From CANMIH01 sp049116335 (GTDB lineage Bacteria; Pseudomonadota; Alphaproteobacteria; Rhodobacterales; Rhodobacteraceae), in NCBI GenBank assembly GCA_049116335.1, contig JAGDYZ010000021.1:124001-188000 (forward strand): DNA of 64,000 nucleotides, in the 5' to 3' direction. A program made the translations under genes and the position numbers. The notes beneath the pieces are model-generated. The model saw only the letters and a list, made by a program, of their open reading frames with translations, was not told the origin of the DNA and did not search any database. Numbering within the stretch: the first letter of the stretch is position 1; each line of letters starts with the position of its first letter. Of this stretch, positions 1 to 8,119 are shown one piece after another.

Positions 1-1133
1 ATCAGGATCGGGTGTTCTACCGCATTGCAACAGCGCAGGGCACATTGACCGGCTATGACGATCTGCCCCTGCCCGCGGCCCCGCCACATCTGGATCAGCC
101 CACGTTCACCACATTGGTCTATCGCGGTGAAGAAGTGCGCGCCGTATCGGTGGTGCGCCCCATCGGGCCAGCATCAAACACCACCGATGTCATCGTAACG
201 GTCGCCCAGACCCGTCACGGGCTTGCCAAAATCTCAAGACAGATCACGGCAACGGCCACCGGTGTGGGCATTGGATTTTTCTTGTTGGCAACAGCGCTTT
301 CTCTGCTCGCGGCCCGTGCTGCGCTGGACCCGATCACCCGGTTGACCGACACAATCACCCGACGCGGGCCCAATGACCTGCGTCCAGTGACAGCTGAGAC
401 CCCTGACGAACTTGCGCCGCTGGTGCTGGCGCTCAATTCCTTTATGGCTCGGTTGCGCAGTTCCCTGTCACGCACCGAAGATTTTATCGCAGAGGCCGCG
501 CATCGGGTACGCACCCCATTGGCCACAGTCCGGGTGCAGGCCGAAGTCACCCACCGCAAGCTCAACAAACCGCACCACCGGCAGGCCATCCGCGAGATGA
601 TCAGTGCCATTGACGAAAGCTCGCGCTCCGCCGAGCAGATGCTGGACCATGCCATGGTCACCTTTCGCGCCGACAGTCTGGCGCGCGATGAACTGGATCT
701 GCGGGCCTTGATGCTAGACACCTGCGCCCGTCTATCGCCCACTGCGGCCCTCAAGGAAATTGCCCTGCAACGTGACCTGCCCGATCACCCAGTGCCCTTT
801 CGCGGGGACGGCATCCTGATTCAGGCCGCGCTGCAAAACATCCTTGATAATGCGATCAAATATTCCCCTGAGGACAGCGACATCACGGCCTCGCTCACCG
901 TCAATGAAGAGATCCATATGACAATTACGGATGAGGGACCGGGATTTGGCAACATGGATCTGCGCCGCCTGACACGCCGGTTCTCGCGCGGCGAAAACAC
1001 AAGCGGCGTGGTCGGATCCGGCCTTGGTCTGACGATTGCGGATGAGGTGGTGCGCGCCCACGGAGGCCGTCTTGCCCTGTCCCCCAACCCAAACGGAGCT
1101 GGCGCATGCGTCTCACTTATCTTGCCGCGGTGA
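1..1133 (+). CDS. Sensor histidine kinase, TctE-like (5' end cut by window)
   Basis: The reading frame is open to the window edge (the first full codon is at base 3), so the N-terminus is missing. Numbering from the GTG at 12, a periplasmic sensor remnant with the TctE-type YDDLPL stretch is followed by a membrane helix at about 79-103 and a HAMP-like linker. Next comes a phosphoacceptor box AAHRVRTPL with the histidine near residue 164, an N box NILDNAIKYS, and G boxes DEGPGF and GSGLGL. The order is that of a membrane histidine autokinase signalling to a response regulator, which should lie upstream outside the window. The 3' end overlaps the next gene, for a periplasmic binding protein, by 28 bases. 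This suggests the kinase and binding protein act together, as in Tct-type carboxylate sensing. The ligand is unknown. Confidence 0.9.
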   Translation, partial: QDRVFYRIATAQGTLTGYDDLPLPAAPPHLDQPTFTTLVYRGEEVRAVSVVRPIGPASNTTDVIVTVAQTRHGLAKISRQITATATGVGIGFFLLATALSLLAARAALDPITRLTDTITRRGPNDLRPVTAETPDELAPLVLALNSFMARLRSSLSRTEDFIAEAAHRVRTPLATVRVQAEVTHRKLNKPHHRQAIREMISAIDESSRSAEQMLDHAMVTFRADSLARDELDLRALMLDTCARLSPTAALKEIALQRDLPDHPVPFRGDGILIQAALQNILDNAIKYSPEDSDITASLTVNEEIHMTITDEGPGFGNMDLRRLTRRFSRGENTSGVVGSGLGLTIADEVVRAHGGRLALSPNPNGAGACVSLILPR

Positions 1134-2137
1134 TTCTGGGCTGGGCCACGGCCCTCGGCGCCTTTGAAATCGAAGCCCACCGGGTCTATCCGGCAGAGGA
1201 TGAACGCGCGGTCCTGCGCGTGATCTCAACCGCAGATCTCGATGTGTTTGACCCCGTCATTCGCGCTTTTCTCACCGATCAGCCGGGGCTGACCGTGGAT
1301 TATACTGTCACCTCGACCACAGAACTGATGACCGCAATTTATGACGATGGGGCCAGTTTCGATCTGGCCATTTCCTCCGCAATGGATTTGCAGACCAAAC
1401 TCGCCAACGATGGCTTTGCACAGACCTATGTCTCCGCCGCCGCAACCGAGCTGCCGGATTGGGCCACATGGCGCAATCAGCTCTATGCCTTTACGCAGGA
1501 GCCGGCAGTTATTGTGGTTTCAGAGTCGTTCTTTACCCCCGAAACGGCACCGCGCACCCGGGATGAGCTTGTCACCGCTCTGCGCGCCGAACCTGTTCGG
1601 TTTATGGGCCGGATTGGCACGTATGATGTGCGCAGTTCAGGCTTTGGCTATCTGATGGCCACTCAGGACAGCCGCAACTCTGAAGCCTTCTGGCGGTTGA
1701 TGGAGGTTATGGGGCGGCTAGAGGCCAGACTCTATTGCTGTTCCTCGGATATGATCCGCGACGTGGCCTCGGGCAAACTGGCCGTGGCCTATAATGTGCT
1801 GGGGTCTTACGCGGCCGCGCACCTCAAAGACGGCGGCTTTCATATCATCCCGCTCAACGACTATGTGAACGTGATGTCGCGCACAGCACTTGTGCCCCAC
1901 AACGCCAAGAACACCGCCGCCGCGCAGGATATGATCGATTTTCTCATCACCCTGCGCAACCGGCCCGATCTTATCAAAGCCAGCGGCCTGCCCGCCATAG
2001 ACCCCGCCGAGTTGCAAGCCAATAGCGCGCTGCGCCCGATCCGCTTTGGACCCGGGCTTTTGGTCTTTTTAGATCAGTTGAAACGCGAAAGCTTTCTCAA
2101 GAACTGGGAAAACTCTCTGTTTCAGGCATTGCCCTAG
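1106..2137 (+). CDS. ABC transporter periplasmic substrate-binding protein
   Basis: This protein of 343 residues begins with a signal peptide (hydrophobic stretch up to ATALGA, cleavage near residue 19). It then shows the alternating fold typical of extracellular solute-binding proteins of the iron/spermidine type (AVLRVISTADLDVF near the start, FDLAISSAMD, and a long C-terminal lobe). No permease or ATPase gene follows; downstream is the convergent end of cobF, 3 bases away. The start codon lies inside the kinase gene, so the two are translationally coupled. This favours a role as a periplasmic ligand sensor for the kinase, or as an orphan binding protein, rather than part of a complete local transporter. 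Substrate not deduced. Confidence 0.8.
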   Translation: MRLTYLAAVILGWATALGAFEIEAHRVYPAEDERAVLRVISTADLDVFDPVIRAFLTDQPGLTVDYTVTSTTELMTAIYDDGASFDLAISSAMDLQTKLANDGFAQTYVSAAATELPDWATWRNQLYAFTQEPAVIVVSESFFTPETAPRTRDELVTALRAEPVRFMGRIGTYDVRSSGFGYLMATQDSRNSEAFWRLMEVMGRLEARLYCCSSDMIRDVASGKLAVAYNVLGSYAAAHLKDGGFHIIPLNDYVNVMSRTALVPHNAKNTAAAQDMIDFLITLRNRPDLIKASGLPAIDPAELQANSALRPIRFGPGLLVFLDQLKRESFLKNWENSLFQALP

Positions 2138-2140
2138 GCG

Positions 2141-2881
2141 TTACTGAGCAAGCTTGCGCAGCAGATAGGTGTCCATGATCCAGCCATGGGCCTCACGCGC
2201 AGCGGCGCGGGTTGCAATGATGCGCGGGCCCGCTTCGGCCAGATCCCCATGCTCTAGCACCTGTTCCTTCATGCCAAGGAACCCACCCCACCAGATCTGA
2301 GTCCCTGCGGGATCAAGCTGTTGAAAGCTGCATTCGCCATCCAACATGACAATCACGGTCTCGGCTCCATCCGGCCAACCATGATCACGCAGACGTCGTC
2401 CGGTTGACACCACAACCGCCCCATTGACCGTGTTAAACGGAATGGCATGGGCCGAGGTCAGCGCCTGAAGCGCGGTCACTCCGGGCACCACGCGAATATT
2501 GGGCTTCGGCGTGAACCGATCCGCGATGCGCAGCGTGCTATCATAGAGCCCCGGGTCGCCCCAGACCAACAGCGCAACCGGTCCGTCAACCGCGTGCTCG
2601 GCCATGGTGGCCTTCCAGATCTCTGCGATCTCATCGTGCCACTGCGCCACGCGGTCCTGATACGGCAGCGCAGGGTCGCGCACGGGCATGTCAAATTCCG
2701 CCACCTTGGCGGTCGCCCCGGCTGCGGTCAGAATATCGTGGCGCAGACCAGCCAGATCGGCCTTATCCGGGCCTTTGCGCGGCACCAGAATAAGCGCGGC
2801 CTCGCGCAGTGCCTTTTGCGCCTCGCCGGTCACATGATCCGGGTTGCCCGTTCCAATGCCGATCAGCCAGAGATCAATCAT
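2141..2881 (-). CDS. cobF: Precorrin-6A synthase (deacetylating) CobF
   Basis: CobF methylates C-1 of precorrin-5 and releases the C-20 acetyl group, giving precorrin-6A in the oxygen-dependent B12 route. The 246-residue protein starts MIDLWLIGIGTGNPDHVT, the SAM-dependent tetrapyrrole methylase glycine motif, and keeps VWGDPGLYDS and VPGVTALQAL further on. An in-frame extension to 2944 is open but would overlap cobA far more. The ATG at 2881 gives an 8-base overlap with the cobA end and fits the family length. It is the last gene of the minus-strand cob operon and ends 3 bases from the convergent binding-protein gene, with no visible terminator hairpin between. Confidence 0.93.
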   Translation of the reverse strand: MIDLWLIGIGTGNPDHVTGEAQKALREAALILVPRKGPDKADLAGLRHDILTAAGATAKVAEFDMPVRDPALPYQDRVAQWHDEIAEIWKATMAEHAVDGPVALLVWGDPGLYDSTLRIADRFTPKPNIRVVPGVTALQALTSAHAIPFNTVNGAVVVSTGRRLRDHGWPDGAETVIVMLDGECSFQQLDPAGTQIWWGGFLGMKEQVLEHGDLAEAGPRIIATRAAAREAHGWIMDTYLLRKLAQ

Positions 2882-3611
2882 CTGCGCTCTCCATCTCGGC
2901 CAGCGGCCCATAAAGCACCAGCGCGGGCTTATCGCCAATCTCATCCGCCAATTGATCCGCCAACCCCTGCACGGTCAGACGGGTCAGCTTTTGCTCAGGC
3001 GTCGAGACCGCTTCGGCCAGAACCGCAGGCATATCCGCAGGCAACCCCCGCTCAATTAGTGCCGCAGCCAGTTTCGGGAAGGTGCGCTTGCCCATGAAAA
3101 TCACGGTTGTGGCCTTGGGATCGGCCAGCGCATCCAGATTGGTGTCTGGCGGAAGCTCTCCGGTCACATCATGCCCGGTTGCAAACTGAACACGGCGCGC
3201 AGTCAGGCGCCTAGTTAGTGGAATACCACAGGCCGCAGCAGCCGCCACCGCCGAAGGGATGCCCGGAATAATCTCATAGTCGAGACCCGCAGCCTTAAGC
3301 GCCACCATCTCTTCTTCCAACCGACCAAACAACCCGCTGTCTCCGGATTTTAGGCGCACCACCCGCTGACCGGTTTCGGCATAATCCACCAAAAGCTGGC
3401 TGACATGATCCTGTTTGGGGCTTGGGCGCCCGGCACGTTTGCCCACGCCAATCAGATCGGCGTCTGGCCGCACATGGGACAGGATCGGCCCGGAGGACAA
3501 ATCATCGAACAACACAACATCGGCCTTCTGCAGCCGATCCACCGCCTTGACGGTCAACAGCTCGGGATCGCCCGGGCCGGAACTGACAAAGCTCACCAAG
3601 GGCGTGCTCAT
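2874..3611 (-). CDS. cobA: Uroporphyrinogen-III C-methyltransferase CobA
   Basis: CobA adds two methyl groups (C-2 and C-7) to uroporphyrinogen III with SAM to make precorrin-2, the entry step to B12 and siroheme. The 245-residue protein carries the family marks in order: VSSGPGDPELLTVKA near the N-terminus, VVLFDDLSS, VGKRAG, the RLKSGDSGLFGR loop, IPGIPSAVAAAA and PLTRR. There is no fused CysG oxidase/chelatase domain, so dehydrogenation of precorrin-2 toward siroheme must be done elsewhere. It overlaps cobB by 4 bases and cobF by 8, all on the minus strand. This agrees with one transcript running from the riboswitch. Confidence 0.95.
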   Translation of the reverse strand: MSTPLVSFVSSGPGDPELLTVKAVDRLQKADVVLFDDLSSGPILSHVRPDADLIGVGKRAGRPSPKQDHVSQLLVDYAETGQRVVRLKSGDSGLFGRLEEEMVALKAAGLDYEIIPGIPSAVAAAAACGIPLTRRLTARRVQFATGHDVTGELPPDTNLDALADPKATTVIFMGKRTFPKLAAALIERGLPADMPAVLAEAVSTPEQKLTRLTVQGLADQLADEIGDKPALVLYGPLAEMESADD

Positions 3612-4921
3612 CCTGCCGCCTCCTCCGTGATCAAGTGAAAGAAAGTCCCAGTGACATGGCCCCGGCGTGACCCGGTTTCAGGCACCGGGTTGCCATCCGC
3701 ATCAAAGACCTGCGCCAGGGGCGTATCGGGCTGTTCAAGGATGCTGGAGTAGTGGAACTCATGTCCGCGCAACGCGGCACCCGCTCCAAAACCCGGCATG
3801 CCGCCATCGTTCAGAACCGCACGGCGATAGCCCAGATGGAATTTGCGCTTTTCATAGCTGGTGACCAACCCCAAAAGCCCTGCCATTTCATGGCGCGTGC
3901 CCTCTTTGTCGATCAACCCTGCGCCCAGCGCCATATAGCCCCCGCATTCCCCATGCACCGGCTTGGTTGCGGCGTGTTTGCGCAATCCGGTCAGGAAGGT
4001 CTGTGCGGCTGCAAGTTTCCCCGCATGAAGCTCAGGATAGCCGCCGGGCAACCAGACCAGATCGGCCTCCGCATCTGGCGCTTCATCGGCCAGCGGCGAA
4101 AAGGGCAAGATCTCAGCCCCCGCCGCACGCCAGCCCGCCAGAAGATGCGGATAGGTAAAGGAAAACGCGGCATCCCGCGCCAAAGCAATCCGTTGCGCCG
4201 GAGGCTTGGGCAATGCGCCTCCCGTTGGCAGGTCATGCCCCAAAGCCGCCGCTTTGATCGCATCCAGATCCACGTGTTCGCGCAGAAACTCGGCATAGCC
4301 CGCAATGGCGGCGTTCAGATCCGGGTGCTCCACGGCTTGGATCAACCCCAGATGCCGCTCGGGCAGCGCCAGATCCCCGCGACGCGGCAGCACGCCCAGC
4401 ACAGGCAACCCGGCCTTGTCCATCCCCAGACGGGTCAGACGTTCGTGGCGCGGGCTGGCCACCCGGTTCAAAATCACACCGGCAATTTTGACGTCCGGAT
4501 TGTACATCTTGAACCCAAGCGCCACAGCCGCCGCAGACTGCGCCTGACCACCGACATCGACCACCAAGACAACCGGCCAACCCAGACGCTGTGCGGTTTC
4601 AGCGCTTGAGCCAAACCCGCTCTGGCCACGTGTTGCCACCCCGTCAAACAGGCCCATAGAGCCTTCGCCGACACAGATCTCGGCCCCCTCCGCTTGCGCA
4701 GAAATCGCATTCAACAGCCCGTCGTCCATCGCCCAGGTGTCAAGGTTGAACGAGGCACGCCCACAGGCCGCCTGATGAAAGGCCGGGTCAATGTAATCCG
4801 GCCCTGATTTGAACGGTTGCACCGTCACCCCATCATCGGCCAATGCCCGCAACAGGCCCAACATGACCGTGGTTTTCCCTGTCCCCGACGAGGGGGCCGA
4901 AACCATTATGCCCTGTACCAT
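3608..4921 (-). CDS. cobB: Cobyrinate / hydrogenobyrinate a,c-diamide synthase CobB
   Basis: CobB uses glutamine and ATP to amidate side chains a and c of hydrogenobyrinic acid. The 437-residue protein has the two expected halves: an N-terminal dethiobiotin-synthetase-like ATPase with SAPSSGTGKTTVMLGLL, and a C-terminal class I glutamine amidotransferase domain with the nucleophile cysteine in HGECGGYMALG. The C-terminus keeps the GHEFHYS motif. The start at 4921 is the first ATG after a 91-base spacer that holds a dispersed repeat. This is one of the few places in the operon where genes do not overlap. Confidence 0.95.
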   Translation of the reverse strand: MVQGIMVSAPSSGTGKTTVMLGLLRALADDGVTVQPFKSGPDYIDPAFHQAACGRASFNLDTWAMDDGLLNAISAQAEGAEICVGEGSMGLFDGVATRGQSGFGSSAETAQRLGWPVVLVVDVGGQAQSAAAVALGFKMYNPDVKIAGVILNRVASPRHERLTRLGMDKAGLPVLGVLPRRGDLALPERHLGLIQAVEHPDLNAAIAGYAEFLREHVDLDAIKAAALGHDLPTGGALPKPPAQRIALARDAAFSFTYPHLLAGWRAAGAEILPFSPLADEAPDAEADLVWLPGGYPELHAGKLAAAQTFLTGLRKHAATKPVHGECGGYMALGAGLIDKEGTRHEMAGLLGLVTSYEKRKFHLGYRRAVLNDGGMPGFGAGAALRGHEFHYSSILEQPDTPLAQVFDADGNPVPETGSRRGHVTGTFFHLITEEAAG

Positions 4922-4944
4922 TTGCCTCTCCCAAGCTCAGCGCG

Positions 4945-5004
4945 CTTCTTCTTTTCCAAAATACTCCGGGGGAGTCGCCCCAGGGCGACGGGGGCAGCGC
5001 CCCC
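4945..5004. repeat. Dispersed intergenic repeat with two GC hairpins between cobM and cobB
   Basis: A 27-base segment (4945-4971, core TTCTTCTTTTCC then a TCCGGGG end) is matched with two mismatches at 28799-28825 in the same orientation. It is followed by two perfect hairpins: 7-base arms GTCGCCC/GGGCGAC at 4974-4989, and GGGGGC-AGC-GCCCCC at 4990-5004. The second hairpin plus the following GATCCC recurs at 20174-20192 just after bluB. The block sits directly downstream of cobM on the minus strand, without a T run. It could be a REP-like mRNA 3'-end stabiliser or a processing site inside the operon rather than a terminator. Confidence 0.6.
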
Positions 5005-5012
5005 GATCCCGA

Positions 5013-5807
5013 TCAATCGTCGCCGTGCTGCCAGCTGGCCCAGGGGCTCTCGGCGCTTTGCGGACGATAGCGGCGGTCATAATCTACCGAATAGAGACAG
5101 CTTTCCTGAAACCCTTCTGCGCCCAGTGCAGGTCCAACAAGGATCAGCGCCGTACGGGTGATGCCCTCGCCAATGCTCTGTTCTACCGAGCCAAGCGTCG
5201 CGCGGATGATTTTTTCATCCGGCCAGCTTGCACGGTAAACCACAGCCACAGGACACTCGGCCCCGTAATGTGGCACCAAATCTTCCACAACTTTCGCCAG
5301 ATTGCCGATCGACAGATGCAGCGCCAGAGTCGCGCCAGTGCGACCAAAGTTCTCAAGGGTTTCGCCGTCGGGCATGCTCGACGCGCGGCCCGGTGTGCGG
5401 GTCAGGATCACCGACTGTGCCACACCCGGCAGGGTGAGCTCTTGTCCCAAAGCCGCTGAGGCCGCCGCAAAGGCCGGCACACCCGGTGTGACAGAATAAG
5501 GGATCTCCAACTCACGCAACCGGCGCAGCTGTTCACCCAGTGCTGACCAGACCGACAGATCACCAGAATGCAGACGCGCCACATCTTTACCCTCGGCATG
5601 GGCGGCTTGAATTTCCACCATGATCTGATCGAGATCCAGTGAGGCTGTGTTCACGATCTTTGCGCCTTCGGGGCAGTGACCCAGAATGGCCTCGGGCACC
5701 AGCGATCCGGCATAAAGACAAACAGGGCACGAGGCGATGATATCGCGTCCGCGCAGTGTCAGCAGATCAGCCGCCCCGGGGCCTGCACCAATGAAATGTA
5801 CCGTCAT
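5013..5807 (-). CDS. cobM: Precorrin-4 C11-methyltransferase CobM
   Basis: CobM methylates C-11 of precorrin-4 to give precorrin-5, using SAM. The 264-residue protein opens with TVHFIGAGPGAADLLTLRG, the subfamily form of the methylase glycine loop. It then shows CPVCLYAGSLVPEAIL, the LHSGDLSVWSALGEQ loop and VTPGVPAFAAASAALG, which are specific to CobM/CbiF. Its ATG overlaps the stop of cobE by 4 bases. The intergenic repeat block follows its stop codon, so the downstream cobB-cobA-cobF may be at a different RNA level from the upstream genes. Confidence 0.95.
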   Translation of the reverse strand: MTVHFIGAGPGAADLLTLRGRDIIASCPVCLYAGSLVPEAILGHCPEGAKIVNTASLDLDQIMVEIQAAHAEGKDVARLHSGDLSVWSALGEQLRRLRELEIPYSVTPGVPAFAAASAALGQELTLPGVAQSVILTRTPGRASSMPDGETLENFGRTGATLALHLSIGNLAKVVEDLVPHYGAECPVAVVYRASWPDEKIIRATLGSVEQSIGEGITRTALILVGPALGAEGFQESCLYSVDYDRRYRPQSAESPWASWQHGDD

Positions 5808-6166
5808 GTCCTGTCTCCTTCAGCCAGCGCACAGGTCGCTTGCCGGTCGTTCGATATCTGTCGTGCGCAGAGCACCTGCGCGGGGTGTTTCAAAGCGGCC
5901 AAGGCCGCAGCCTCTGCCACGCTGCCGGTCCCACGGGCGGCAAGCGCCGCTTGAGACTGCGTTGTGACCTCCTGCGCAACCAGCGCCGCGCTGTCAACGG
6001 CGATCACGGGCAGGTTCAATTCTTTGGCCAGCGCCCGAAACACGGGCTGGCGAGCTTTGTCTTCGGCTGTGGCCAGCGCATCGGGTATGCCGCCCGTCAG
6101 CGACAATGCCTCGCGCAGGCTCTCAACCGTGGCTGAGGTGCGAAACCCAAATCCCGCGACGATCAC
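5804..6166 (-). CDS. cobE: Cobalamin biosynthesis protein CobE (CbiG C-terminal domain)
   Basis: This small protein (about 120 residues) begins IVAGFGFRTSATVESL and continues with a LATAEDKA stretch and PVIAVDS, matching the CobE/CbiG C-terminal family. CobE has been genetically linked to the aerobic pathway around the precorrin-3B to precorrin-4 steps, but its chemistry is not settled. I chose the GTG at 6166, which makes a GTGA overlap with the cobL stop and has GGAG about ten bases upstream. An ATG at 6181 is the alternative, and the frame is open to 6208. Position between cobL and cobM is usual in Rhodobacterales. Confidence 0.85.
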   Translation of the reverse strand: MIVAGFGFRTSATVESLREALSLTGGIPDALATAEDKARQPVFRALAKELNLPVIAVDSAALVAQEVTTQSQAALAARGTGSVAEAAALAALKHPAQVLCARQISNDRQATCALAEGDRT

Positions 6167-7368
6167 AGCGTGACACTCCATTGCACCACCGGGTAGGAGG
6201 ATTTCCATCCCAGACGCGGCCCAAGAGGGGCTGCTTGCGCCAATTCGATGCGCAACAGCTCTCCGCCCAGTTGCGATTGCCAGCGGATCAGGCAGGCTTC
6301 GCTTTCAAGCGTCACCGCATTGGCCACCAATCGCACGCCAGTGAATCCTTTGAGCTCGTCCATCAGAGCATCCGACAGGCCGCCGCCAACAAAGATCACA
6401 TCTGGTCTCGCCAGATCCCCGAGCGCGTCAGGCGCTTTGCCCACCACAACCTGCAACCGATCCACGCCAAGGTCCCGCGCGTTGTCGCGAATACGCTCGG
6501 CACGGTCTGCGCGGCTTTCAATGCTGATGGCCTGCGTGGTTGGGTCACTCAGCAACCACTCAATGGCAATTGATCCGGACCCGCCGCCAATATCCCACAG
6601 GGTTTCAAAAGGGTTCGGCGCCAGTGCCGACAGAGTGAGCGCCCGCACCGGGCGTTTGGTCATCACACCGTCGCTGTCGAAAATCTCATCCGATTGACCG
6701 GACCCACGCGACAGAACAGCGCCGTCACCGGCCACGGCAATCGCGGCACAGACCGGATGGCCAAATTCACCTGTCAGCGCATCCGCAGGCCCCACCGTGC
6801 GCCTCTCGCGTGGACCACCCAGCGCTTCAAAAATCGCCAGTTCCGAGGCCCCAAACCCCGCGCCATCCAGATAAGCCGCCAAAGCAGCGACAGCCTCTCC
6901 ATCCCGAAGGGTCACAATGATCCGCTTGCCCGGGGCCAGAACAGGGCGCAAGCGTGACAGAGGGGCCGCATGCAATCCAAGACACTCGGTTTTTTCCAGA
7001 GGCCAGCCCAAACGCGCCGCCGCCATGGAAAAGACCGAGGCACCGGGGAAGGCCCGCCACTCTCCCGGTTCAAACCGGCGCGCCATGACACTGCCTGCGC
7101 CAAACCAAAACGGATCGCCCGAGGCCAGAACAACCGTTTGCCGCCCCCGCAATCCATCCAATATCTGCATCCCGTCTGAAAACGGGACAGGCCATGCGAT
7201 GGTTTCAGCACGCCCTTCGGGCAAGAGCGACAAATGACGCGGAGGTCCCATGACCACCTCGGCCTCTTCCAAGGCGCTCAGGCTTGCGCTAGACAGTCCC
7301 GCCGGACCATCTTCGCCCAAACCGATGATGGTCAACCACGGGGTCTTTGAGAGCGGAGCGTCAGACAT
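6163..7368 (-). CDS. cobL: Precorrin-6Y C5,15-methyltransferase (decarboxylating) CobL
   Basis: CobL is a two-domain enzyme that methylates C-5 and C-15 and decarboxylates the C-12 acetate of precorrin-6B, giving precorrin-8X. The 401-residue protein has an N-terminal tetrapyrrole methylase half (WLTIIGLGEDG, then ASGDPFWFGAG and FPGASVFSMAAARLGW). The C-terminal CbiT-like SAM methyltransferase half has LWDIGGGSGSIAIEWLL followed by an acidic IESR. The ATG at 7368 shares bases with the ATG of the divergent cobK at 7367 (both within ACATGT). There is therefore no room for a promoter between them, and cobL must be read from an upstream transcript that crosses cobK antisense. Confidence 0.95.
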   Translation of the reverse strand: MSDAPLSKTPWLTIIGLGEDGPAGLSSASLSALEEAEVVMGPPRHLSLLPEGRAETIAWPVPFSDGMQILDGLRGRQTVVLASGDPFWFGAGSVMARRFEPGEWRAFPGASVFSMAAARLGWPLEKTECLGLHAAPLSRLRPVLAPGKRIIVTLRDGEAVAALAAYLDGAGFGASELAIFEALGGPRERRTVGPADALTGEFGHPVCAAIAVAGDGAVLSRGSGQSDEIFDSDGVMTKRPVRALTLSALAPNPFETLWDIGGGSGSIAIEWLLSDPTTQAISIESRADRAERIRDNARDLGVDRLQVVVGKAPDALGDLARPDVIFVGGGLSDALMDELKGFTGVRLVANAVTLESEACLIRWQSQLGGELLRIELAQAAPLGPRLGWKSSYPVVQWSVTL

Positions 7369-8119
7369 GTCCCACAGCCTTCTTGTTCTGGGTGGCACCA
7401 CCGAAGCCAGCGCCCTGTGCCGTGCCCTGGCCGAAAGACAGGACCGGGCGATTGTCTCGCTTGCGGGCCGCGTGGCCAATCCCAAACCGTTGCCGCTGCC
7501 CACGCGTGTGGGGGGCTTTGGAGGTGTGGCGGGTCTGCGCGACTACATCCGCAACGAGGGGATCACCCATGTGATTGATGCCACGCATCCCTTTGCCGAT
7601 CAAATGAGCCGAAATGCAATTGCCGCCTGCGCAGAGACCAACACGCCGCTGTGCGCGTTGACCCGCGCCCCGTGGCAGGCTCAGGACGGCGACATCTGGC
7701 ATCATGTGCCCGATATCTCCAGCGCTGTTGCGGCCCTGCAAGGAGAGGCCAAGCGCGTGTTTCTCGCGGTTGGACGCATGCATCTCGACGAATTCGCACC
7801 CAATCCCCAGCATCACTATGTGCTGCGTCTGGTCGATGCGCCCGACGCTCTGCCGTTTCCCAAGGCTCAGGCGATCATTGCCCGAGGCCCCTTTGGGTTT
7901 GACGAAGACTGCGCGCTGTTGCGCGATCACCGTATTGATCTGATCGTGTCCAAGAACTCGGGGGGCACCGGCGCGCGGGCCAAGATTGACGCCGCACGGC
8001 ACCTTGGGCTGCCGATCGTGATGATCGACCGCCCTACCCTGCCCCCACGCACCGAGACCCACTCGGTCCAGGGCGTTCTGGACTGGTTGGATCATTCTGG
8101 TGTGAACCGCGGCGTATAG
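7367..8119 (+). CDS. cobK: Precorrin-6A reductase CobK, antisense within the cob operon
   Basis: CobK reduces precorrin-6A to precorrin-6B with NADPH. The 250-residue protein opens SHSLLVLGGTTEASALCRAL and contains HVIDATHPFADQMSRNA and VSKNSGGTGARAKIDAA, the diagnostic CobK segments. It is the only plus-strand gene between cobN and cobF. Its start codon overlaps that of cobL by two bases, and its 3' end overlaps the end of cobJ by 28 bases. Any promoter for cobK must therefore lie inside the cobL coding sequence. The minus-strand transcript connecting cobJ to cobL would be fully antisense to it. This arrangement is treated as a finding. Confidence 0.95.
   Translation: MSHSLLVLGGTTEASALCRALAERQDRAIVSLAGRVANPKPLPLPTRVGGFGGVAGLRDYIRNEGITHVIDATHPFADQMSRNAIAACAETNTPLCALTRAPWQAQDGDIWHHVPDISSAVAALQGEAKRVFLAVGRMHLDEFAPNPQHHYVLRLVDAPDALPFPKAQAIIARGPFGFDEDCALLRDHRIDLIVSKNSGGTGARAKIDAARHLGLPIVMIDRPTLPPRTETHSVQGVLDWLDHSGVNRGV

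Noticed and set aside
3752..4609. Open frame of 285 codons on the plus strand over cobB
   Set aside because: It is antisense to an intact cobB, with no recognizable motif and no upstream ribosome site.
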